In this document: one piece after another, positions 26,226-34,530 of the stretch
Position numbering within the stretch: the stretch's first letter is position 1
Layout: the number at the start of each line of letters is the position of its first letter
Source: Roseicyclus marinus
GTDB lineage: Bacteria > Pseudomonadota > Alphaproteobacteria > Rhodobacterales > Rhodobacteraceae
Direction: 5' to 3'
Length of the DNA: 64,000 bases
Assembly: GCF_030163795.1 (NCBI RefSeq)
Contig: NZ_JASJOF010000009.1
Coordinates: 99,472-163,471 of the forward strand
Position numbers and translations under genes: made by a program
The notes under the pieces: model-generated
Databases searched by the model: none
What the model saw: the letters and a program-made list of their open reading frames with translations, nothing else
What the model was told of the DNA's origin: nothing

Positions 26226-27545
26226 TCACCAACAGATGCCCTGATACCGACCGTTCGACACCGCCGTGCGGTCAATCCTGGTCAAGTCGATGATCTTCTG
26301 ATGCGCCATGGCGGCCATCAGGTCAGGCTGGACTTCTTCGTAGGTATTGCCGACCAGCAAGATGTCCGAGTGAGCAATGAGTGCCGCGATAGACGGCTCC
26401 ATGCGGGAACTGAGATCTGGGACCACGGCATTGCCACGTCCCGCAGCCTCGGGATCGGTCTCAAACGCGGTCGAGACATACGGGTCATAGATACGCACGT
26501 TCTGCCCCGCCTCAATCAAACGCGCAGCGAGATCGGCAAGCGGGCTTTCGCGCAGATCATCCGTCCCGGCCTTGAAGCTCACTCCGACAAAACCAACGGA
26601 CTTCGCCCCTGACGCCTTGAGCATGTCCTCGGCACGGCCGATCTGCGCGTCATTTGCGACAAGAACCGCGCGCAACAGCGGGGTCTCCACGCCTTTGGAT
26701 TCGGCAAGCCGGGCCAGCGCACGCACATCCTTGGGCAGGCAGGAGCCGCCGAAGGCAAAGCCGGGACGCAGGAAGGCCGCCGAAACCGCCACCTTGGCAT
26801 CACTGGTCAAAAGCCGCATCACCAGCTGCCCGTCGAGGCCCGCCGCTTTGGCGACATTGCCGATTTCGTTGGCGAAGCTGATCTTGACCGCGCGCCAAGC
26901 ATTCGATGTGTATTTGACCATCTCGGCCGTGGGCAGATCGACCCTGTGGCTGGCGCAAGGCAGCGCGGCGTTCAATTCGGTCAGGAAGTCGCCGGTTGCC
27001 TCGTCCAATGCGCCGAAGACAACGAGCCCCGGATCATCGTAGTCTTCGATCGCGGTGCTTTCGCGGAGAAACTCCGGGAAATAACCGACGCCAAAATCCT
27101 GGCCGGCACGTTTTCCAGAACTTTGTTCGAGCGTCGGTATGCAAACGCCCTGCATTGTGCCGGGCACGATGGTCGATCGCATCACCACCCGGTGCGGACG
27201 GCTCTTGATGCCTATCGCCTGACCGATGTCGGCACAGACAGATCTGACATATCCCAAACCCACCGAGCCGTCCGGCTCTGACGGGGTGCCGACGCAGACG
27301 AAAGAGGTTTCCGTGTTTTCGATGGCATCGGCGGCGTCTGTCGTGGCGCGCAACCGACCTGATGCCACCCCGGCCGCGATGAGGTCATCGAGACCCTTTT
27401 CGACAATGGGGGAGCGCCCGGAATTCACCGTCGCCACCTTCGCAGGGTCAAGGTCGACGGCAACGACCTCGTGCCCGTCGCGCGCAAGACACGCTGCCGC
27501 AACGACGCCCACATACCCTATTCCAAAAACGCTAATCCTTGCCAT
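26226..27545 (-). CDS. algD: GDP-mannose 6-dehydrogenase
   Basis: 439 residues, close to the 436 of Pseudomonas AlgD. FGIGYVG starts the NAD domain, FPEFLRESTAIEDYDDP is typical of the AlgD branch, and the catalytic Cys is in FGGSCLPKD (near 267). VGVSFKAGTDDLRESP marks the C-terminal domain. It makes GDP-mannuronate, the sugar donor of the system, and is the first gene of the operon. The ATG at 27545 follows AGAGGGA, so the long open stretch upstream is not translated from here. Confidence 0.93.
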   Translation of the reverse strand: MARISVFGIGYVGVVAAACLARDGHEVVAVDLDPAKVATVNSGRSPIVEKGLDDLIAAGVASGRLRATTDAADAIENTETSFVCVGTPSEPDGSVGLGYVRSVCADIGQAIGIKSRPHRVVMRSTIVPGTMQGVCIPTLEQSSGKRAGQDFGVGYFPEFLRESTAIEDYDDPGLVVFGALDEATGDFLTELNAALPCASHRVDLPTAEMVKYTSNAWRAVKISFANEIGNVAKAAGLDGQLVMRLLTSDAKVAVSAAFLRPGFAFGGSCLPKDVRALARLAESKGVETPLLRAVLVANDAQIGRAEDMLKASGAKSVGFVGVSFKAGTDDLRESPLADLAARLIEAGQNVRIYDPYVSTAFETDPEAAGRGNAVVPDLSSRMEPSIAALIAHSDILLVGNTYEEVQPDLMAAMAHQKIIDLTRIDRTAVSNGRYQGICW

Positions 27546-27727
27546 CGGTCCCTCTTTCACCATCGCGTTGCGGACCCTAACCACCGTCTCGGCAGGTCCT
27601 TGCTCGAGAACCAGACTAGAGATCGGTAGGGTGAACGGAGAGTCGGGAAGACCGTCAGCGCCTGTAGGGATAACCTCACAAAAACCAATCAGTCGACGTG
27701 CCGGTTGATAGACAGGTGGCGACGGCG

Positions 27728-27755
27728 CCGTGCAATCGCACGGTGCAGAACACCG
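27728..27755. promoter_or_regulatory. Overlapping dyads upstream of algD
   Basis: CCGTGC-AATC-GCACGG (27728-27743) is a perfect 6-base dyad. It overlaps CGGTG-CAGAA-CACCG (27741-27755). Both lie about 185-210 bases before the algD ATG, in the 281-base gap between algD and the LuxR-type genes. The dyads could bind one of the regulators or form RNA structure in a long leader. No clear -35/-10 or -24/-12 promoter was found. Confidence 0.4.
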
Positions 27756-27826
27756 CACAGGCATTCGCGCCGGAGCCGTACCCAAACGCTTGTTTCAAAT
27801 GAGTTTTCTTCAATTAACTTTAGAGC

Positions 27827-28489
27827 TTAGTCTAGCCAACCTTCGGCGATCGCGTGGCGTACCAGATCGCATCTGGTGCGCAATCCCAGCTTTCCCATAC
27901 CCCGGGCCTTGTAGGTTTCTACGGTCTTTTGGCTTAACCCGAGCTCTGCCGCCGCCTGCTTTTGGCTCATGCCTTGCGAAAGCCTTCGAAGGACCACGCT
28001 TTCGCGGTCGCTCAACGGCTTGGCATCGCGGCCAACCTCGAACGCGGGCTCCATGACGAGGTCCTTGTAGACCGGGTCGATATACAGGCCGTTGCCCACA
28101 ACCACCGTTAAGGCCTGCCTGAGTTGAAGGGACCCTGCGCTGCGGGGCAGCATGGCGCGCACACCCAGCTGGATACACCGGCGGGACACCTTGAGCGACA
28201 GGGTCGATCCGTAAGACAGCAACACGGTATCTGGGCAGTGGCGCCGCAAATGCAGGATGAACCGTTCCGGTCCTCCAATGGCGCGATCAAGGTCCAGCAC
28301 GACGATGTCGGGCTTCAGGGCAAAAAGGTCATCGAGCCTTGTCCAGTTCAGCGCCACGACTTGCGACGTCGCGGCAACCGGGGCGTCCCGGATCTCCCGC
28401 GATAGCGCTTCGGCCAAGATCGGACTTTCGTCTATGACAACGACAATCAACGGCACCGGCCGTTGATCGTGTCGGCTCACGACAGCCAA
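27827..28489 (-). CDS. LuxR/NarL-type response regulator
   Basis: 220 residues. A receiver-like N-terminal domain with PDIVVLDLD (possible phospho-Asp) but only a weak acidic pair (VVIDES) is followed by a LuxR HTH (about 155-215): LSDRESVVLRRLSQGMS, then AELGLSQKTVETYKARGMGK. It overlaps the neighbouring paralogue by 13 bases and is transcribed toward algD, 281 bases upstream. It is likely the local regulator of the alginate-type operon. No sensor kinase is nearby. Confidence 0.8.
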   Translation of the reverse strand: MAVVSRHDQRPVPLIVVVIDESPILAEALSREIRDAPVAATSQVVALNWTRLDDLFALKPDIVVLDLDRAIGGPERFILHLRRHCPDTVLLSYGSTLSLKVSRRCIQLGVRAMLPRSAGSLQLRQALTVVVGNGLYIDPVYKDLVMEPAFEVGRDAKPLSDRESVVLRRLSQGMSQKQAAAELGLSQKTVETYKARGMGKLGLRTRCDLVRHAIAEGWLD

Positions 28490-29127
28490 TCGTTTCGCAG
28501 TGCATATTCCACGATAGATGACTTGCGCGAGAGGCCCAGCTTTCGCGTCCCGCGGAGCTTGTACGTTTCGACGGTTTTGATGCTGAGTGCGAGGAGGCGC
28601 GCGATTTCCTTGTGGCTGTGCCCACGCGCGACATGCTCAAGAACAAATTGCTCGCGCCCACTCAGGCTGTCTAGGCACCCAACGTGATCATCATTTCCAA
28701 GGGCGCTCACAAGGCCGCTGTCCACGTAAATGCCGCCCAGAAAAACCGTCCGCAACGCTTCCACGAGATCCTCGATCGGCAACAGCTGCGACACCGCGCC
28801 CCCAAAGCCCGCCTGTACACAGGCGGCAGCCGACGACCGAGCGCTTGGCGAAAAATACGCGATCCCGCGACACTCATGATTGGCCTGCGCGAGGGATTGC
28901 ACGAAGTCCGCTGGGCTGGCTGGGAGAAAATCAGGATCGATAAGGACAGCGCAGGTCCGGACCTGCGCCACGAGGTCCATCAATGAACCACCATTTTCTG
29001 AGTGGACTAAACTTTTGAAGACCCCGCAACGATTGAAAGCACTGCGCAGGCTATCGGCCAGAAAGCGATTTCTTTCACAAATTATCAAAGTTGGGATCTG
29101 ACGGTCATCCATCGATCTGCAACTCAT
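28477..29127 (-). CDS. LuxR/NarL-type regulator, paralogue of its neighbour
   Basis: 216 residues with the same build: a pseudo-receiver domain (VLIDPDF in place of the usual phospho-Asp strand, and no clear acidic pair) and a LuxR HTH near the C-terminus (LSGREQFVLEHVARGHSHKE, IKTVETYKLRGTRKLG). It is first of the two-gene regulatory unit upstream of algD. The start could also be the ATG at 29112; neither has a clear ribosome site. Regulation without phosphorylation is plausible. Confidence 0.78.
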   Translation of the reverse strand: MSCRSMDDRQIPTLIICERNRFLADSLRSAFNRCGVFKSLVHSENGGSLMDLVAQVRTCAVLIDPDFLPASPADFVQSLAQANHECRGIAYFSPSARSSAAACVQAGFGGAVSQLLPIEDLVEALRTVFLGGIYVDSGLVSALGNDDHVGCLDSLSGREQFVLEHVARGHSHKEIARLLALSIKTVETYKLRGTRKLGLSRKSSIVEYALRNDWLS

Positions 29128-29544
29128 TAAAAATACAAGGCTTTTGGGACATGATACAAACTTACCGCTAAGAACAAATAACGTGTCGAAAACGCGGAAT
29201 GGCGCGTTGAAGGCTTTTTTACCAAGCGAAACATCTCGCGTTTAGGCCCGGAAACTACTCAGACCCTGTCTTGGTCTGCGAAATCAGCTGATGGCCGAGG
29301 TTTCTCTTTTCCCGTGGATGGACGCGCGGGCGGGGACTCTATCCCCTTACTTGCTCTGGTTGCACGCTCGGGTTGGCGCGCAAACATACAAGAATCCGAG
29401 GCGCCTCCTTCAATCTGCGCGGGATTGGCAGCAAGCTTGCCCCGCGTGGACGAGAAGGCGGCACTGTCTCATCTCACGAGGCCCGCATGACAAACCCGAT
29501 GCTCCGCGCAATCGATGAACCGAAGAACCTTAAAGGCACCCAAC
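29128..29544. other. AT-rich intergenic region
   Basis: No supported gene. It should contain the promoter of the LuxR-type pair (minus strand). A T run (29217-29222) and AT-rich stretches lie at 29128-29200. Plus-strand frames here lack ribosome sites and family features. Confidence 0.4.
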
Positions 29545-29958
29545 TCATCCCCGCGCCTTTTGTTGCGCCAGAATTGCCGCGCCGAGAGATGACGCTGGTG
29601 GCTCGACCGATTGCGGGCGCCTCGACGGTTTCGGCGGTGCGCCTTTGGAGTGGCCCGGACCTTGCGCGGCCAGCTCGGCTTTTGCCCGTCGGAGCGCAGA
29701 GTAAAGATCTGCGAACCCAAAATTATGGCGGGTGCTTTTGCCACCTTCGGATAGGGAAGCAGGCGAATGCAACGCGCTGATCGCGGCTACCCTCGCCTTT
29801 TCGCAGGCCTCCTCAAGACGACGGATCAGGGCGCGGAGATCTTTTGCCGTACTCGTGCGCAGGACATGGTGCCGGGCGGCTTTCATCAAATCCGAGTAGG
29901 CCGGGAACGGATCACCGTGATTGATTTTGTCTTGGCCCAATTCTAGGTCCACCTGCAT
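29545..29958 (-). CDS. Hypothetical protein
   Basis: 137 residues: a helical, charged first half (DLRALIRRLEEACEKARVAA) that may form a coiled coil, a middle part FADLYSALRRAKAELAAQ and a Pro/Ser-rich tail. Composition looks coding, but there is no clear ribosome site at 29958; an internal ATG at 29886 is an alternative. No family is recognised. Confidence 0.45.
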   Translation of the reverse strand: MQVDLELGQDKINHGDPFPAYSDLMKAARHHVLRTSTAKDLRALIRRLEEACEKARVAAISALHSPASLSEGGKSTRHNFGFADLYSALRRAKAELAAQGPGHSKGAPPKPSRRPQSVEPPASSLGAAILAQQKARG

Positions 29959-30361
29959 GTGCGGTTAAGGTGTCGACCGGCCCTAGCCGTCGACATGACG
30001 ATGTGGAGCAAGCCATATCAGGGACGGAAACTCGTTCGGTACTGACGTATCGGGCACCATACCTCTGTTCTACCTTACGCGCCGCCGAAGGCGATTGAAG
30101 CGCCGGAATCTACTCATGCCGCGATCATGCCGAGGCAACCGGGTGGTGCAGTCAGCATCTCGAACGCCACATGTCAAAGCACGGCAAACCGGCCTTCGTC
30201 ATGAACTGATGGCTGCACCGACAAAGAACTTCGGAACGCAGCGGCCTGCGGTCGCGTTGCTTCGGAAAGGTTCGAAAAGACTGCACTGACTGCCTCGGGC
30301 CTCCGGGCTTCTCCCGTCCGGTCACACGCGCGCATCTCCAATCGCCAGAAAGGCCGATCTC
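29959..30361. other. Intergenic region with an EcfG-type promoter
   Basis: No gene is seen. The only clear element is the GGAAC/CGTT pair at 30233-30258, listed separately. About 100 bases of untranslated leader would lie between it and the ATG at 30362. Confidence 0.5.
30233..30258 (+). promoter_or_regulatory. EcfG-type (general stress) promoter
   Basis: GGAAC (30233-30237), 17 bases, CGTT (30255-30258). This is an exact match to the alphaproteobacterial EcfG consensus GGAAC-N16/17-CGTT. It precedes the three-gene operon that starts at 30362. Confidence 0.75.
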
Positions 30362-30868
30362 ATGACCGATGACACCAAGCAAGCCGGCAAAGCCGCTGCA
30401 TCGACAGGCACAAGCGTCACCTCCAGCCTCCGGGACGCAGTCTCTCATACCTATGATCAGACCATGACCGAAGCGCGCGCACGGGCCGATGATGCCAAGG
30501 CAGATGTGGCGACCGAGGTCATGGATGTGGCCAACGCGCTTCGCCATGCCGCCGAAGAACTGCGGGATGGGTCCGCACAGGAACGCACGTTGGGACAGAT
30601 CGCCGGAGGCATTGCCGATGCGTCGGACGCGATCCGCGACAAGGATTTTGGAGAGATCGTCGAGATGGTCAGCGATCTCGGCCGCCGCAACCCGGGCCTG
30701 TTTCTCGGCGGTGCCGCATTCCTTGGCTTCGTCGCCAGCCGCTACGGAAAGGCTTCTGCCCATAGCGGGCCCGAGGGAAGGCAGAAGGCAAAGGATCACA
30801 AGAAGCAGGTCCAAGCGTTCGTCAGTGAAGGCAACCCCAACACCCAAGCCGTTCAGACCGCACCATGA
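30362..30868 (+). CDS. Hypothetical helical protein of a stress-type operon
   Basis: 168 residues. Long amphipathic helices (DQTMTEARARADDAKADV, VANALRHAAEELRDG) resemble the ElaB/YqjD style of membrane-associated stress proteins. A hydrophobic segment GLFLGGAAFLGFVASRYG (near 115-132) may bind the membrane. It is first of three overlapping genes behind an EcfG-type promoter and overlaps the next gene by four bases. Confidence 0.7.
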   Translation: MTDDTKQAGKAAASTGTSVTSSLRDAVSHTYDQTMTEARARADDAKADVATEVMDVANALRHAAEELRDGSAQERTLGQIAGGIADASDAIRDKDFGEIVEMVSDLGRRNPGLFLGGAAFLGFVASRYGKASAHSGPEGRQKAKDHKKQVQAFVSEGNPNTQAVQTAP

Positions 30869-31266
30869 ACCCCACGGATACACCCAAATCCGCAGGTTCC
30901 ATGATGTCCGACCTGATAGGACATATCGGCAACCTTGTGCGCAACGAGGTCGATCTGGCCCGTGCCGAAGTCGCGCAGAACCTCGACAAAGTCGGCGCAT
31001 CGCTTGGCGCCATGGCGCTGGCCGTTGCCTTGGGCATTGCAGGCCTCAACCTTTTGGCCATGTCGCTTGTGGCCCTGGTGATCTGGGCCGGTCTGCCGCC
31101 CCATTGGGCCACCCTTGTCGTCGGCGCGGCCCTGATCTTGGTCGCGCTGCTCATCTTCCGATCCGCCAGATCCACCCTCCACCAGATCGGCTTTGCGCCG
31201 ACCCGCACCGCCCGCAACGTCCAACGCGACGCGGCGGCCATCAAGGAGAGTATCCATGCCAAATGA
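30865..31266 (+). CDS. Phage-holin-family (holin-X/DUF1469-type) membrane protein
   Basis: 133 residues. An amphipathic N-terminal helix LVRNEVDLARAEVAQNLDKV is followed by two membrane segments (about 50-72 and 80-102), the build of YqjE/holin-X proteins that sit with stress genes. The ATG overlaps the previous stop (ATGA). It shares the EcfG-type promoter of the operon. Its biochemical role is unknown. Confidence 0.75.
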   Translation: MNPTDTPKSAGSMMSDLIGHIGNLVRNEVDLARAEVAQNLDKVGASLGAMALAVALGIAGLNLLAMSLVALVIWAGLPPHWATLVVGAALILVALLIFRSARSTLHQIGFAPTRTARNVQRDAAAIKESIHAK

Positions 31267-32302
31267 CACCCGCACTCCCGACGACATCGAGCGCGATATC
31301 GTCACCGAACGCGCAGAGATGCGCGACACGTTCCGCGATCTGCAAAAGAAGTTCTCGGTTGAGACCATCCTAAACGACATCACGGACATGGCCCGTGACC
31401 AGGGCGGTGAGCTTGGCCGGAGGGTCAGCCAGACGGTGGGCCGCAACCCCGCTGCTATTGCCGTCATCGGTATGGGCCTTGCTTGGCTTTTTCTGGGGAA
31501 GGACCGATCCGAAGGCCAACGGGACGAACAGCACCGTTCGCCCCAATCATCGCGCCGGAAGGCCGATCACGACTGGTCGAACGGTGGCCATGCCACCGAG
31601 AGTGATCCGTCATGGTATGGCAAGACCGATGCCTTGCCCGACTCAGACGCGCAAAGCCTCGCTAGGGGGCGTGTTGGTCGCTCCGCGGACCGCGGCGACA
31701 CATCAGATGGCATTCTGGGACGGGTTCGCGACGCGGCCGAAACGGCCGGTGATGGGATGTCGGATGCGGCAGGCAATTGGCGCGACAAGACTTTGGACCT
31801 GACGGCACGATTGTCGCATGGCCTCGAAGATCTGTCCGGGGAAGCAAAGTCGCGCGTGGTCGCCGCCCGTCGCGCTGCGCATGAGGTGCGCGTCTCGTCT
31901 GAGGCCATGATGCACAAGGGGATGCGCCGGGCCTCCACCCTCTTCGAGGATCAGCCGCTGGTGGTGGGTGCCTTGGCCGTGGCCGCAGGCGCTGCCGTTG
32001 GCGCGATGCTGCCCCACACGAGGGTCGAGGATAACACCATGGGCGAGAGCCGCGATCGGTTGTTCGACGAAGCCGAAGCCGTATTCCGCGAAGAACGCGA
32101 CAAGGCAATGGCCGCCGCCCGGGAGGTCGGCAAGACCGTAGCCTCCGAGGTGCGCGACGACCTTGATGACTTCAGTGAGGCCATTGGGGATCTGCTGCCC
32201 GAAGACAAAACGGCCGGTGATGTCATCGCCGATCACGCGTCTGATGCAGCCGGGCGCGTCTGGAACAGCGCCACCGGCACTGCCGATAAACGAGACATGT
32301 GA
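31256..32302 (+). CDS. DUF3618-domain protein with long helical C-terminal region
   Basis: 348 residues. The N-terminal DUF3618 pattern DDIERDIVTERAEMRDTFRD is followed by RNPAAIAVIGMGLAWLFLGKD, a possible membrane segment. Then comes a polar stretch and a second membrane-like segment LVVGALAVAAGAAVGAML (near 245-262). The rest is charged helix. AAGGAGAGTATCC precedes the ATG at 31256, which overlaps the upstream gene by 11 bases. DUF3618 proteins are found with YqjE/YqjD-like partners, as here. Confidence 0.78.
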   Translation: MPNDTRTPDDIERDIVTERAEMRDTFRDLQKKFSVETILNDITDMARDQGGELGRRVSQTVGRNPAAIAVIGMGLAWLFLGKDRSEGQRDEQHRSPQSSRRKADHDWSNGGHATESDPSWYGKTDALPDSDAQSLARGRVGRSADRGDTSDGILGRVRDAAETAGDGMSDAAGNWRDKTLDLTARLSHGLEDLSGEAKSRVVAARRAAHEVRVSSEAMMHKGMRRASTLFEDQPLVVGALAVAAGAAVGAMLPHTRVEDNTMGESRDRLFDEAEAVFREERDKAMAAAREVGKTVASEVRDDLDDFSEAIGDLLPEDKTAGDVIADHASDAAGRVWNSATGTADKRDM

Positions 32303-32893
32303 GCTGCAGCGAAGCTTGATGGACATGTGGGCGGGCAGATTTGTCCGCCCTACTTATGTCCGGTTCCCACGTTCCCCTTATCCAATGATGTCTTATCCGG
32401 AAGCCACATCCGGACCAATGCTCCTGTCAGGGCTAAAGGAGTCAGAGACTGCGGAGGCCACCCCAACGCGTTTGTGAGACCGTGACAGGTCTGGGCTCGG
32501 CTGCACATCGTGAACTTTAGATGCGCAATATACGGCAAAGTCCCTTGCAACGGAAATGAGTAGATTCCGGTTCTACCGGCATCCTGACGAGCTCCGTAAT
32601 GTGGACGAAGAAGTAACCTCGTTTGCTTCTGCCTGTGATGTAAATGGTTGGTTCTTGATAACGACGTACCTCGTAACAGGCTGGGTGGTCCACGCCACGG
32701 CTGATAGAAAGTCACACGGCCCACACAAAGGTCTATGCTGGCAAATACCAGTTCGGGCCATCCAGCCAATTCCAAACACGATTTGGTGTCAGCACAAAAC
32801 GCGCGCTGCTTTCGGCATGTCATAAATTCAGCAGGCTTGACCAAAGCGCATCTCGGAACATGCCGAAACCATACTCAAGTGAAAAAGCCGCTT
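32303..32893. other. Intergenic region without a supported gene
   Basis: GGGCGG (32329-32334) can pair with CCGCCC (32345-32350) as a weak terminator-like hairpin after the DUF3618 gene. A frame from 32556 to 32825 is open, but it lacks a ribosome site and its codon use is poor. GGAAC at 32855-32859 has no matching CGTT. Confidence 0.4.
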
Positions 32894-32968
32894 ATGTATC
32901 AGATCGTCTATATCGTTGGCGTCATTATCATCGTCGTGGCCTTGCTTGGTTTTGTCAGCCTGCGTTGA
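32894..32968 (+). CDS. Very small single-helix membrane peptide
   Basis: 24 residues, MYQIVYIVGVIIIVVALL and then GFVSLR: one hydrophobic helix with a final Arg. The codons are the preferred GC-rich type (ATC, GTC), which speaks for a real gene although the ribosome site (GAAAAAG) is weak. Tiny peptides of this kind accompany stress genes in Rhodobacterales. Function unknown. Confidence 0.55.
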   Translation: MYQIVYIVGVIIIVVALLGFVSLR

Positions 32969-32998
32969 AAACTTGGCCGCATCCTAGGAAATAGTCCA

Positions 32999-33343
32999 AT
33001 GACTTTTGAAAACCCGCCGCGAAACCATACGACGTCCCTCTCAAGTGCAGCACCCCTTGCCGACCGCGACCGCGCCTATCTCGCGCAGCTCTTCGCGGCC
33101 AATACAGACCTTGATCCAAATGCAGCGCTTGCCCGTGTCGGCGAGATCGAGAGCGAAATAGCGGATGCACGAACGGCCGCCCTCGACGCGGTCGAAGATG
33201 CCCGGGTCGCGGGGGTCGTGTTCGGCTTCATCGCGGCTGCGACGCTACTGAGCGGCGCGATCGCGGCCTTCTATTCCGCGACCGCCGGTGGCGGGCATCG
33301 GGACGAAGGCCTTGGGCTGGACGTGCTAGTCGCACGGAATTGA
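32999..33343 (+). CDS. Hypothetical protein with C-terminal membrane segment
   Basis: 114 residues. The N-terminal part is polar and helical (ADRDRAYLAQLFAANTDLDP, VGEIESEIADARTAALDAVE). A hydrophobic segment (about 68-90) follows, and then a short tail HRDEGLGLDVLVARN. TAGGAAATAGTCC lies before the ATG. It forms a cluster of small genes with its neighbours. No family is recognised. Confidence 0.6.
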   Translation: MTFENPPRNHTTSLSSAAPLADRDRAYLAQLFAANTDLDPNAALARVGEIESEIADARTAALDAVEDARVAGVVFGFIAAATLLSGAIAAFYSATAGGGHRDEGLGLDVLVARN

Positions 33344-33379
33344 CGTGCCATAAAATACAATCTCTTGAAGGATAAATCC

Positions 33380-33451
33380 ATGCCCGCCCTTATCGCCTGG
33401 CTGATCGGAGCGCCACTCCTCGTCGTGATAATATTCGCTCTGCTTCTATGA
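33380..33451 (+). CDS. Very small single-helix membrane peptide
   Basis: 23 residues, MPALIAWLIGAPLLVVI and then IFALLL: almost entirely hydrophobic. GAAGGATAAATCC precedes the ATG, a good ribosome site. It is the second tiny membrane peptide within 500 bases. Confidence 0.55.
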   Translation: MPALIAWLIGAPLLVVIIFALLL

Positions 33452-33497
33452 TCAATGCAGGTCATAAGACATGAGTCCTGTGACTAAGGAAACCCAG

Positions 33498-33722
33498 ATG
33501 AACAAGAACATTCAGGTTGATCTCTTTATCAGCATGCTGGCGGAAGAAGTCGAAGCCTATCGGACAAATGGGGAGCCTGGTTCCCCTCAGGTCGTGAATG
33601 TATTTGCGAAGCATCATGCAAAGCTTCCCAAGGTAGAAAGAGTGAAATCAGCGGAATCTCCGGAGCCGCTTGATTGCTTTGAGTTGATGTTGACCGGAAA
33701 AAAATGGCGCGACGATCAATAA
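33498..33722 (+). CDS. Hypothetical small protein
   Basis: 74 residues starting MNKNIQVDLFISMLAEEVEA, soluble and charged, ending KKWRDDQ. The ATG at 33498 has AAGGAAA at proper distance; an in-frame ATG at 33471 is less likely. Unknown family. It has lower GC than the flanking genes. Confidence 0.5.
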   Translation: MNKNIQVDLFISMLAEEVEAYRTNGEPGSPQVVNVFAKHHAKLPKVERVKSAESPEPLDCFELMLTGKKWRDDQ

Positions 33723-33832
33723 CCAAGAGAGACGATCTCGAACATCCACCGTCTATTTTCGAAAATCCATTCTATCCTTTCGGTGTAGCAAACATCGGGA
33801 TGGTAGATCGAACCTTCACAGGAGCTGCCCCC

Positions 33833-34324
33833 ATGACAATCAAAAATCTTGGTGACCTTTTCCTTCATACATTGAAGGACGTGCTTTATGCTGAACGCCA
33901 AATCCTGAAGGCTCTGCCGAAAATGGAGCGAAAGGCGACCGATCCCACCCTGAAAGCCATCCTGTCGTCGCACCAAGAAGAGACTGAAGACCACGTCGCG
34001 CGTCTTGAGCAGGTCTTCGACATTCTTGGCAAACCGGCTCGTGGCGCGAAATGCGATGCAATGATCGGCCTCGTCGAGGAAACCGAGAACCTGATGGCCG
34101 AGATCGACGATAAAGAGGCGATGGACGCGGCCCTCATCTCGCTCGCGCAAGCGGTGGAACACTACGAGATCGCCCGATATGGAACTCTCGTGGCTTGGGC
34201 CAAGCAGCTTGACCATGCCAACGCAGCGGCCCTCCTGAAAGAGACGCTTGATCAGGAATACGGTGCCGACAAGGCGCTGTCCAAGTTGGCCGAGACGCAT
34301 CTCAACGCGGAAGCTGCCGCCTGA
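33833..34324 (+). CDS. DUF892 (YciE/YciF-type) ferritin-like protein
   Basis: 163 residues, all-helical. LGDLFLHTLKDVLYAERQIL at the N-terminus, then HQEETEDHVARLEQVF and AVEHYEIARYGTLVAWA give the conserved Glu and His residues of the YciF family, which form a four-helix, iron-binding fold. AGGAG lies eight bases before the ATG at 33833. YciE/YciF-type proteins are stress-induced, which suits the surrounding block. Confidence 0.88.
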   Translation: MTIKNLGDLFLHTLKDVLYAERQILKALPKMERKATDPTLKAILSSHQEETEDHVARLEQVFDILGKPARGAKCDAMIGLVEETENLMAEIDDKEAMDAALISLAQAVEHYEIARYGTLVAWAKQLDHANAAALLKETLDQEYGADKALSKLAETHLNAEAAA

Positions 34325-34530
34325 CCGGCGACGGGACCAGACAGCCCCCACATGGTTCTGAGGCCATGTGGAGGAAATCATCCAAAGCGACCACGAGGGC
34401 TTTATGGGCTTTGGCGCATGTCGCGATGACCCCGCTCGAAACGTGGGCCCATTTCCGCCCTGTCAGGCGTCTAGCCACCTTTTGTGTGGAAGACCTGTCT
34501 GTTGGCGCTCAACCAAAGGCGCATAGTCCG

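Noticed and set aside
32556..32825. Plus-strand frame of 89 codons
   Set aside because: No ribosome site, poor codon use and no family; likely chance.
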